Source: Nitrospirota bacterium (GTDB lineage: Bacteria; Nitrospirota; Nitrospiria; Nitrospirales; UBA8639). Taken from it: 64,000 nt of DNA. Position numbers and translations under genes: made by a program. Below, piece by piece: positions 50,254 to 57,847 of this stretch. A model generated the notes under the pieces. The model saw only the letters and a list, made by a program, of their open reading frames with translations, searched no databases and was not told where the DNA came from. Position 1 is the first letter of the stretch. The number at the start of each line of letters is the position of its first letter. The stretch spans positions 32,194 through 96,193 of the forward strand of contig RFGF01000115.1 of NCBI GenBank assembly GCA_003695915.1, in the 5' to 3' direction.

Positions 50254-52964
50254 GGGACCGATGTAGACGGCGAAGATTCCGCTGGTTGTCTTTCCGCGGC
50301 TACGAGATCGCGAGCTAAGGCCAAGGCCTCCTCGCGAGTCCGTACCTCTTCATTGAGACGAGCCTTGAGCAGGCGATCGAGGATCGTCCGATACGCCGGG
50401 CCTTTACGAAGTCCGAGGGCGTGAAGATCGTGGCCGGTTACCAGCGGACTCATGCGGCGCAAGGTCAGGAGATATTCTTTGATCCGTTGCATGCCGACCT
50501 GCTGGTTCGGATCGGCAAGCGTCTTCATCTTGGCCATCAAAAATATGTGACATTCAATGGGCCACGGATGCAATCGCTCGTAGATGTGGGCCGGTGTCAG
50601 CGAAGCTTGCATCAGGTCATGCAGGAGCTTGTGGTAAGAGGAGAGGAATTCGGCCATGATCGGGACAAAGGAACCGGGAAATCCTAGCCGATTCCAAACC
50701 GCTGTGGCCTCTTGCGGTCCCAGCTGTTCGAACAAAGCGAGTGCATAGGGAATCCAAGCTTTTCGCGGCTCTGATGGGCAATCGACGGCATGCCAGGTCA
50801 GGATTTCGCCGATATCCTGGCAAACGCGCTTCAACTGGACAGACCATTCTAAATTCGAATGAACGAATCGGAGCAGATGTAATTCGTGCAATCGCTGAAG
50901 GGCATTGGCCGGCATCGCCTCTTCAAGAAGATGGATCATTTCGTCTCCCAAGCGATGCCCCGACAATCGATGAAAGAGATCCATGCGCACCGCATTTTCG
51001 ATAAACGCACGCGTCTCCTTGCTGATCGTGAATCCGAACCGTTGTTCGAAGCGAACGGCACGAAACGCGCGAGTCGGATCTTCGACGATACTCAGGCTGT
51101 GCAAGACGCGGATCACTCGATCCTTGATGTCGCGACGGCCACCGAAAAAATCCAACAGCTCTCCAGCATGACGATTGAGGCGAACGGCCAACGCGTTGAT
51201 CGTAAAGTCGCGTCGATACAGATCCTTTTTAATGGAACTTCGCTCCACAGTGGGAAGAGCAGTCGGATATTCATAATGCTCGGTGCGGGCGGTGGCGATG
51301 TCCAACGTGAGCCCAGGCGGATACGCGGCTTCTCGCGACAGCTTGAGCGCAGCGGTTCCGAACCGCTCGTGGACGACGACCTTGGCCCCCAACCGTTCGC
51401 CGAGCCGTTTGCCGAACGCAATGCCGTCCCCTTCCACTACGATATCGACGTCGAAATTCGGAATGCCCAGAAGCAGGTCTCGTACGATCCCGCCAACGAG
51501 ATAGACCGAACATCCCAATTCATCTCCAACTTGTCCTGTCGAGCGTAACAGCGTCTGGACGGAATCCGGAAGGCGCTCCTTGATCACATTCATCAGATTT
51601 TTGGTATCACAATGAGAGAGTTCTGCACCATATTCCGCGAAACGACTGCCGGAGGCATGGTGCATCATGTCGTCGTGGAGGGTGCGGAGCAGGTCGGTCC
51701 GACTGAAAATCCCCACAACTCGGTTCACGTCGTCCACGATGGGCACGACGCGTTGATTGCGGTCCAGCATCTGCCGATGCACCACTTCGAATCCGGTCTC
51801 TGGGGTCGCGAGAAATATGTCTTGCAGCATAATATCCTCGACTCGCAAACAGTCGAGACCATGAAAGAGTGCTTTTTGAACCGATTCTCGGGTGATCAGC
51901 CCTAAAAAACACATGGCTGGGTCGACGACAGGGAGGGCATTCACTTCATATTGGGTCAGACGCCGTTCGGCCTCTTTGACCGTGGCACCAGCACGGATGG
52001 TTTGAACGGGTGTGGTCATGAGTTGCTTGATCGGACACCACGTTGCCGCTTGTTTTTCCAATTCTTCACGGAGGCGTTGTTCGACTTGCGGCAAGGTCAC
52101 GTCTTTGAGGCTTGCCGCCGCGGCCAGCCGATGTCCTCCGCCGCCCAAGGCTTGCGCGATGTGTTGCACGTCGATGTCCTCGTGTTGGCTGCGTGCGATG
52201 AACTGAATTTTCCCCTCCATGGCCACGGCAGCGAGAATGGCATCCGCTCCTTGAAGCTTGAGAAGATGGTGAACGAGCGGTGCGATATCCGAGACGTAGA
52301 ACGGCCATGCGATCAGGGTGAGAAGAATGCGTTTTTTTCCTAAATAAAGGACATGGGAGGCTTGGATCATGGCGCTCAATAATTCGATCTGGGCTGCCGT
52401 GAGCGACGGCTTGGTATACGCCATGACTTTCTGCAAATCGGCTCCGCATTCCAGGAGATAGGCAGCGGCGTACAGATCGCGCGGCGTTGTTCCTGCATAG
52501 CTCAACGACCCCGTTTCCTCATAGAGCCCCATCGCCAACAGTGTGGCTTCGGAAGGTGTCAGCGTGATCTGGCGTTTTTGGATGCGCTCCACAAGCAGCG
52601 TCGTCGTCGCGCCCAGGGGCTCGATGGCCCGATAGTCGGCCTGCAGGAGCGGAAGCGCGCCAATATCGGCTGGGTGATGATCGTACACATGGACCGAAAT
52701 ATGGGGTTGCCAGAGAAGAGCTTGAAGGGGTCCTAGGCGAGCAGGCTCTTGGGTATCCACGATAATTACCCGGGTGACGGCCGAGGCATCGACATCGAGG
52801 CGAGAACGGATAGGAAGGGGGAAATCTTGAAGATACGCCCGAACGGGAGGTTGGCACCCGCCTGGTGCGATCAGTATCGCCCCTGGGTACAACTTTTGAG
52901 CTGCCACCATCGATGCCAGTCCGTCAAAATCCGCTCCCTGATGTGTGCAAATGATCTCCATCAT
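50250..52964 (-). CDS. DHH phosphoesterase - CBS pair - tRNA nucleotidyltransferase fusion
   Basis: 904 aa. Residues 1-310 form a DHH/DHHA1 phosphoesterase (HQGADFDGLASM, VIIVDTQEPARLG, VYDHHPAD, GGGGHRLAAAAS). A CBS pair spans about 315-440 (MTTPVQTIRAGATVKEAERR; NRVVGIFSRTDLLR). The last 430 residues are a class II polyA polymerase/CCA-adding head (YLVGGIVRDLLLG; the DxD in FDVDIVVEGDG; RRDFTINALAVRL; DPTRAFRAVRFEQRF). This architecture is known from deep-branching bacteria, where it acts as an A-adding enzyme on tRNA 3' ends or a related nucleotidyltransferase. The DHH part may degrade pAp or oligoribonucleotides. Confidence 0.9.
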   Translation of the reverse strand: MMEIICTHQGADFDGLASMVAAQKLYPGAILIAPGGCQPPVRAYLQDFPLPIRSRLDVDASAVTRVIIVDTQEPARLGPLQALLWQPHISVHVYDHHPADIGALPLLQADYRAIEPLGATTTLLVERIQKRQITLTPSEATLLAMGLYEETGSLSYAGTTPRDLYAAAYLLECGADLQKVMAYTKPSLTAAQIELLSAMIQASHVLYLGKKRILLTLIAWPFYVSDIAPLVHHLLKLQGADAILAAVAMEGKIQFIARSQHEDIDVQHIAQALGGGGHRLAAAASLKDVTLPQVEQRLREELEKQAATWCPIKQLMTTPVQTIRAGATVKEAERRLTQYEVNALPVVDPAMCFLGLITRESVQKALFHGLDCLRVEDIMLQDIFLATPETGFEVVHRQMLDRNQRVVPIVDDVNRVVGIFSRTDLLRTLHDDMMHHASGSRFAEYGAELSHCDTKNLMNVIKERLPDSVQTLLRSTGQVGDELGCSVYLVGGIVRDLLLGIPNFDVDIVVEGDGIAFGKRLGERLGAKVVVHERFGTAALKLSREAAYPPGLTLDIATARTEHYEYPTALPTVERSSIKKDLYRRDFTINALAVRLNRHAGELLDFFGGRRDIKDRVIRVLHSLSIVEDPTRAFRAVRFEQRFGFTISKETRAFIENAVRMDLFHRLSGHRLGDEMIHLLEEAMPANALQRLHELHLLRFVHSNLEWSVQLKRVCQDIGEILTWHAVDCPSEPRKAWIPYALALFEQLGPQEATAVWNRLGFPGSFVPIMAEFLSSYHKLLHDLMQASLTPAHIYERLHPWPIECHIFLMAKMKTLADPNQQVGMQRIKEYLLTLRRMSPLVTGHDLHALGLRKGPAYRTILDRLLKARLNEEVRTREEALALARDLVAAERQPAESSPSTSVP

Positions 52965-53126
52965 TTGTATTGTAGCAAGTCGGATGGAGAACTGGCAGAC
53001 AGAAACGGAATTTTTCTGTTTCTGATCTCTGGTCCTTGAAAGAGCATAGCGGTCCGTGTTAGATGCAACTCATGGAGTGACCATCCTTCAACTACGAATC
53101 AGGTTTTTTATGTGAGGAGGTGCTTA

Positions 53127-53951
53127 ATGGCAACGAGGGCCAAAACAGTAGGAACGGCCAAGGGGCGGACGACGGCCAAAGCGAAACAAAAGGCTCGCTC
53201 CCGAACGAAGTCTTCGACGAGTGCGAAGGTCGGCTCAAAGGCGAAAGCCGCGACGAAAAGCCAATCGGCTTCGACACGGAGAGCGGCAGCGAAAGGCAAA
53301 GTTCAATCAACAGCAAAACCGAAGGTCCTAAGCGCGCGAAAGGCCACGAAATCGGTCAAGCCTGCAGCCAAATCCAAAGCCAAGGCGACAGCGCCTCGCG
53401 CCGGTACCCCCAAAAGGACCAGGGCGAAAGCCGCGAAACGTGCGGCTCCCAAATCGAAGGCGGCAGTCAAAACTCCCAAGAAAAAGCCGGAAGCCAAAGC
53501 TCCCGAGAAAACACGAGCCACGAAACCAAAAGCTGCCAAACCGGCTGAAGCGAAAAAACGTCGCACTCAGCCTGAGACTCCTCTAGCTCCAGCCGTGGCG
53601 GAAACCGTTGAAACCTTGGAACCTCCTCTCGAAGAAGAAGCGGGGATAACGGAGGCTGCGTTGGATATTACAGCCGAACCCGAAGCGGAATTCGACGATT
53701 TGACATCGGAATTGGTCGAAGAGACGGCAGAGGAGCTCGAAGATCTCGCTGAAGATCTGACGGAAGATCTCACCGAAGACCTGACCGACGAATTTTTGGA
53801 CGAAGCGTTTGCTGATGAATTGGGAGCCGATACTGACGACGTCGACTTGACCGAAGACCTATCAGAGGAATTAGGGACTGAAAAATTTTTCCGGGATACA
53901 GAGTCGGGGCTCGACAACGAGGAAGAGGATGACATTCCGCGCTCGTGGTAA
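53127..53951 (+). CDS. Charge-polarised protein: histone-H1-like basic half, acidic half
   Basis: 274 aa from the ATG at 53127, which has GAGGAGG just upstream. Residues 1-150 are composed almost only of K, A, R, T, S and P, with repeated AKPK/KAAKRA-like units as in histone H1-like and AlgP-type bacterial proteins. Residues about 155-274 switch sharply to E, D and L with near repeats of EDLTEDLTEDLTDEF. The basic half should bind DNA or RNA; the acidic half could shield it or recruit partners. No enzymatic motif is seen. Whether the two halves are conserved together is unknown. Confidence 0.75.
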   Translation: MATRAKTVGTAKGRTTAKAKQKARSRTKSSTSAKVGSKAKAATKSQSASTRRAAAKGKVQSTAKPKVLSARKATKSVKPAAKSKAKATAPRAGTPKRTRAKAAKRAAPKSKAAVKTPKKKPEAKAPEKTRATKPKAAKPAEAKKRRTQPETPLAPAVAETVETLEPPLEEEAGITEAALDITAEPEAEFDDLTSELVEETAEELEDLAEDLTEDLTEDLTDEFLDEAFADELGADTDDVDLTEDLSEELGTEKFFRDTESGLDNEEEDDIPRSW

Positions 53952-54065
53952 GCGAAGCACGGATGATGACTCGCCGACTCGATCAAGCAGATCTCGAAAG
54001 AGATATCAGCGATATAGAGGAATACGATCGCTATCGGAGAATGATCGGAGAATGAGTGCAGGCAC

Positions 54066-54743
54066 ATGTCTGAGTCGAACGGGATGCTCCGAATAGGGGA
54101 TGAAGCGCCAAATTTTACCGCGGTGACCACGCATACGCCTGAATTCGGATTCAGTGCGTGGCAAGAGCAAGAATGGGTGGTGTTGTTTTCACATCCAGGG
54201 GATTTCACACCGGTATGTACGACCGAACTCATCGAGTTCGCCCATCAGTACGACCGCTTTCGGCGAAGAGCTGTCAAACTCGTGGGATTGAGCGTGGATA
54301 GTGTTTATGCACATTTAGCCTGGCTGCAGAACATTAAAGAAAAGATGGGTGTGACGATTCCCTATCCGATTATCGCCGATGCGGATATGAAAGTGTCCCG
54401 CTTGTACGGCATGCTCGATCCAGGAGCCTCGAACACGGCCACTGTTCGGGTGGTGTTTATCATCGATCCGAAACGAACCATTAGAGCCACGCTCTCTTAT
54501 CCAATGAACATCGGACGGAATATCGATGAAATCTACCGGTTGGTCGTGGCGCTTCAAACCGCCGACCGTTTTGGCTGTGCGATACCGGCGAATTGGCAAG
54601 AAGGCGAGAAAGTCGTCATCCCTCCGCCCAAAACCGTCCATGAACTCGAAGAACGGTTGAAGCAACCTGAAAACGACGCTAAAGATTTTTACCTGGTATT
54701 CAAAGATCTGCCTTCCCGACGCTCGTCATCTGAATCACCGTAA
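54066..54743 (+). CDS. Peroxiredoxin of the 1-Cys/Prx6 group
   Basis: 225 aa. The peroxidatic cysteine is C51 in HPGDFTPVCTTEL, with the catalytic T and later R (NTATVRVVFIIDP). Length and the C-terminal extension (IPANWQEGEKVVIPPP) are those of Prx6-type enzymes, which reduce hydrogen peroxide and alkyl peroxides with an external thiol. No signal peptide, so it is cytosolic. A single gene between the charge-polarised protein and the pentapeptide protein. Confidence 0.93.
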   Translation: MSESNGMLRIGDEAPNFTAVTTHTPEFGFSAWQEQEWVVLFSHPGDFTPVCTTELIEFAHQYDRFRRRAVKLVGLSVDSVYAHLAWLQNIKEKMGVTIPYPIIADADMKVSRLYGMLDPGASNTATVRVVFIIDPKRTIRATLSYPMNIGRNIDEIYRLVVALQTADRFGCAIPANWQEGEKVVIPPPKTVHELEERLKQPENDAKDFYLVFKDLPSRRSSSESP

Positions 54744-54939
54744 TATCGATGCGAAGCCGTGGAAGAGGATATCTTTTTCCCCTTGTCGATGAGTCGAGGC
54801 CATGGGTGCGCGCGAAGGTCAAACCAGATAGGCTCATCCCCCTTTATGCTGTCGACATTCCTGAATCACCGAGGAATCAGAACTCATTTTTGGACTTCGC
54901 TCCGTCGTTTTTCGGTTCCAGTTTTCCCGAGTTAGCTTC

Positions 54940-56016
54940 ATGAGGAACAGATTGACCCCCTGTTGGTGGCTGTGCTGCGTCGTGATGGTGGCCTGTCCTG
55001 GAGGGGTCGAGGCGTGCAAACTGATTTCGCCAAACGCGGACCGAGCGATGAGCTTTGCGCGACATCTTGTTGGTGCCTGCACACCAGATCAACGACGGGA
55101 ACTGGCCGTGCCTGCACAAGAAGTGTTCCAAGCAATTCGCGAAGGACGGCATGTCGATCTTGTGGGTGTGGAAATTGGCGGCGTCATTCATTTCGATCGG
55201 TTGCCGCTCCAGGATGTGACGTCGGATACGGTGCCTCTGCCATCGCTCCGCGCTGCACTGCGTGCACGTGGCATTCGCCAGGTGCGGGTTGTCCGGGGAA
55301 CCCTTTCCATTCAAGACAGCACGGTGCCTGATGTCCTGGCGACGAATCTGCTCGAGGGGGCGATTATTTTCCATGGTCCCGTGACGATGAAGGGGACGAC
55401 CTTTCGCCGGTCCATAGATTTTTCAAAATCCGTGTTTCTCAAGCCGCTCGATTTCTCCGACGCAGTTATCCTCTATGAAACCTTTTTTATCGAAGCCCAA
55501 TTTTTCGGTCCTGTCGCATTCGAAGCGGTCTCGTTCGGCACACATACGCGGTTTTATCGGTCGGTCTTTCACGAGTCCGTCACGTTCGCGCGATCGAGAT
55601 TTCAAGGACTGGCCGAATTCCTCGAGATCCATACCCAAGCAACAGCCGATTTTTCTTCAGTGATCTTCAGTCAGGGAACCGGGTTTTCCGGAGCACGGTT
55701 CGGACGCGATGTAAAGTTCTCGAATAGCAGGTTTGAACATGAAACCTTTTTCCGGTTCACCGAGTTTCGCGCACGGGCCGATTTTCAACAAGCCACATTT
55801 GAGCAAACCGTGGATTTTACCGGGGCTATCTTCAGAGTAAATCCAGATTTCAGTCATGCCACTTTTGCGCGTCCACCGAATCCCTCGTTACCTATTCCTG
55901 CCCTCCGATCGAACATGTTATGGCAATGGGTCTTCGAGCAACGCCAACAATTGATCGTTTTCGTTATTCTCGCCACTGCTACCATCATTACGATATGGAC
56001 CTTGCGACGCGCATAA
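54940..56016 (+). CDS. Envelope pentapeptide-repeat protein
   Basis: 358 aa. An N-terminal signal (WWLCCVVMVACPGGVEA) is followed by about 100 unassigned residues. From about residue 135 to 305 comes a run of degenerate pentapeptide repeats with the usual central F/L and A/S pattern (VTMKGTTFRRSIDFSKSVF; FRFTEFRARADFQQATF). The C-terminus is a membrane helix (LIVFVILATATIITIW) followed by a basic tail. The protein is thus likely periplasmic and anchored by its C-terminus, with a right-handed beta-helix. Role unknown. Confidence 0.8.
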   Translation: MRNRLTPCWWLCCVVMVACPGGVEACKLISPNADRAMSFARHLVGACTPDQRRELAVPAQEVFQAIREGRHVDLVGVEIGGVIHFDRLPLQDVTSDTVPLPSLRAALRARGIRQVRVVRGTLSIQDSTVPDVLATNLLEGAIIFHGPVTMKGTTFRRSIDFSKSVFLKPLDFSDAVILYETFFIEAQFFGPVAFEAVSFGTHTRFYRSVFHESVTFARSRFQGLAEFLEIHTQATADFSSVIFSQGTGFSGARFGRDVKFSNSRFEHETFFRFTEFRARADFQQATFEQTVDFTGAIFRVNPDFSHATFARPPNPSLPIPALRSNMLWQWVFEQRQQLIVFVILATATIITIWTLRRA

Positions 56017-56059
56017 CAGCAACCTTCACAATGCTCTTCCACAATATGTAGGTTTTTCC

Positions 56060-56088
56060 TTGAAGTAACACACAAAAACTGGTATATG
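56060..56088 (+). promoter_or_regulatory. Candidate promoter of scpAB
   Basis: TTGAAG at 56060-56065 and TATATG at 56083-56088 with a 17-nt spacer, about 60 nt before the scpA start and just after the pentapeptide gene's stop. Confidence 0.45.
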
Positions 56089-56146
56089 TGGTATGGCTTT
56101 TTGATCTGCTCGTTGATAGGACTTTCGTCGAATGGAGTTTTCAGGT

Positions 56147-56968
56147 ATGACAGGGGAGCTGATTATCACGGAATCAGAATCCGACGAACTTCCCTATCAC
56201 GTCAGATTGGATTCCTTTGCCGGCCCCTTGGATTTGCTGCTCCATCTGATACGCAAGCATGAAATCAATATTTACGATATCCCCATCGCCATGATTACGC
56301 AACAATATTTGGATTATCTGAGTTTCATGAAAAGCTTAAATCTTTCATTGGCTGGGGAATTTTTGGTCATGGCAGCGACACTGCTCCATATCAAGTCGCG
56401 AATGTTGCTGCCCACCGATGACGCGAGCCACGAAGAGCAAGAAGAGGGTGAGGATCCGCGTGAAGAACTGGTCCGTCGATTGCTGGAATATGACCGATTC
56501 AAAGAGGCAGCAGGCCGGCTGGCGTATCGAGAACGCATGTGGCGCGATGTGTTCGAACGGGAACCCGCTCCCATTGACGATGATTCACCGGATATCGAGG
56601 AGACCGAGGAAATCATATTGGCCGAGGATCTCGATCTTTTTGATTTGCTGAGCGCATTGCAAGACGTCCTCAACCGCAAAGCTGCCCAAGCTTGCCTCAA
56701 TGTTACTGTGGACACTCTCACCGTGCAGGAGCGGATCCATTGGATTCTCGAATGTCTCGAATTCAACTCGACGGTCACCTTTCAATCCTTGTTCGATCCT
56801 GTGACCACGCGCGCCATGGTGATTGTGACGTTTTTGGCGCTCTTGGAATTGGTACGCATGAAACTGGTCCGTGTTCACCAAAGCGAGGTATTCGGTCCCA
56901 TACAAGTCTCTCGAACCTTTTCGCCAGGGACCTGGCCTCAATTTGACAAACGTGGAGTTGGCGACTAG
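56147..56968 (+). CDS. scpA: Segregation and condensation protein A
   Basis: Kleisin subunit that bridges the SMC heads. 273 aa from the ATG at 56147, which has GGAG 9 nt upstream; an ATG at 56132 is alternative. Family features are HVRLDSFAGPLDLLLHLIRK and EINIYDIPIAMITQQYLDYL at the N-terminus, the acidic middle, and a C-terminal winged-helix portion (IVTFLALLELVRMKLVRVHQ). It directly precedes scpB, the standard pairing. Confidence 0.94.
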   Translation: MTGELIITESESDELPYHVRLDSFAGPLDLLLHLIRKHEINIYDIPIAMITQQYLDYLSFMKSLNLSLAGEFLVMAATLLHIKSRMLLPTDDASHEEQEEGEDPREELVRRLLEYDRFKEAAGRLAYRERMWRDVFEREPAPIDDDSPDIEETEEIILAEDLDLFDLLSALQDVLNRKAAQACLNVTVDTLTVQERIHWILECLEFNSTVTFQSLFDPVTTRAMVIVTFLALLELVRMKLVRVHQSEVFGPIQVSRTFSPGTWPQFDKRGVGD

Positions 56969-57005
56969 CACCTGCTGCGCCCTGATGTTGAGCAAGGAGG
57001 CATGC

Positions 57006-57749
57006 ATGACGGCAAAAGCGACTATGTCTCTCGATCACCAACAAGAACCCGACAGCAAGCTTGCGCAAGCTGTTTCACCTGCAAGCGAGAACGGCCATCA
57101 TGGCCAACCACATTTTCCCGCACGCCACCAGGGTCCTGTTGGGCATCGAACGGAACTTCAAGGTATCGTGGAAGCAATATTGTTTACGGCAAGCGAACCG
57201 CTTTCCCTGGAGCGACTCTCCAAACTTCTCGAAGAATTCCCGAAAAGCGACATTCTTTCCGCGCTCAAACGATTGCAAGACGCATGCGATCAAGAAGGCC
57301 GCGGGCTTCAACTTGCCGAAGTTGCTGGTGGGTATCGGTTGGTGACCAGGGGGGAATATGCGACTTGGGTGCGACGATTGAAAAAAGAAAAGCAGAGCAC
57401 AAAGCTCTCGCGCTCTGCATTGGAGACGCTTGCGATCATCAGCTACAAGCAGCCGATCACGCGACACGACATCGAAAAGATTCGGGGCGTAGAGACCTCC
57501 GGGGTGCTACGGACGCTCTTGGATCAAAAGTTGGTGCGCATAGTCGGACGCCAGGATGTGCCTGGTCGTCCTATTCTCTACGGGACCAGCAAATATTTTC
57601 TCCAACGATTTGGGTTGCGCGATCTACGCGACTTGCCGCCATTGCGGGAACTGCAAGATCTCGGCCCTCCCGATCAGCCTGCTTTCCCCGGAGACGAAGA
57701 ATCGGTCGATCAAGAATCGGCACACCCTGTCGCAGAACCATCCTCCTGA
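57006..57749 (+). CDS. scpB: Segregation and condensation protein B
   Basis: Partner of ScpA in the SMC-ScpAB condensin. 247 aa from the ATG at 57006, preceded by AAGGAGG at 56994-57000. Two winged-helix domains are visible: GIVEAILFTASEPLSLERLS and the RSALETLAIISYKQPITRHD then IEKIRGV stretch, followed by GRPILYGTSKYFLQRFGLRD. The N-terminal 50 residues and the proline/glutamate-rich tail are outside the conserved core. Confidence 0.95.
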   Translation: MTAKATMSLDHQQEPDSKLAQAVSPASENGHHGQPHFPARHQGPVGHRTELQGIVEAILFTASEPLSLERLSKLLEEFPKSDILSALKRLQDACDQEGRGLQLAEVAGGYRLVTRGEYATWVRRLKKEKQSTKLSRSALETLAIISYKQPITRHDIEKIRGVETSGVLRTLLDQKLVRIVGRQDVPGRPILYGTSKYFLQRFGLRDLRDLPPLRELQDLGPPDQPAFPGDEESVDQESAHPVAEPSS

Positions 57750-57847
57750 CCTCGTAACTCTGGCCGCCGGGTCTTATCTCGGTTGAGCGCTGCTTGTCCA
57801 ATTTCCTGCCCATTCCTTAGAATCGGTGTAAAGTCTTTGTCGCAATT

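Noticed and set aside
53158..53560. Tandem DNA repeat or CRISPR-like array in the lysine-rich region
   Set aside because: The repetition is at the amino-acid level (K/A-rich codons) with no regular repeat-spacer pattern.
53567..54232. 221-codon minus-strand serine-rich frame
   Set aside because: Antisense to the acidic half of the charge-polarised protein; poly-serine arises from reverse-complemented acidic codons.
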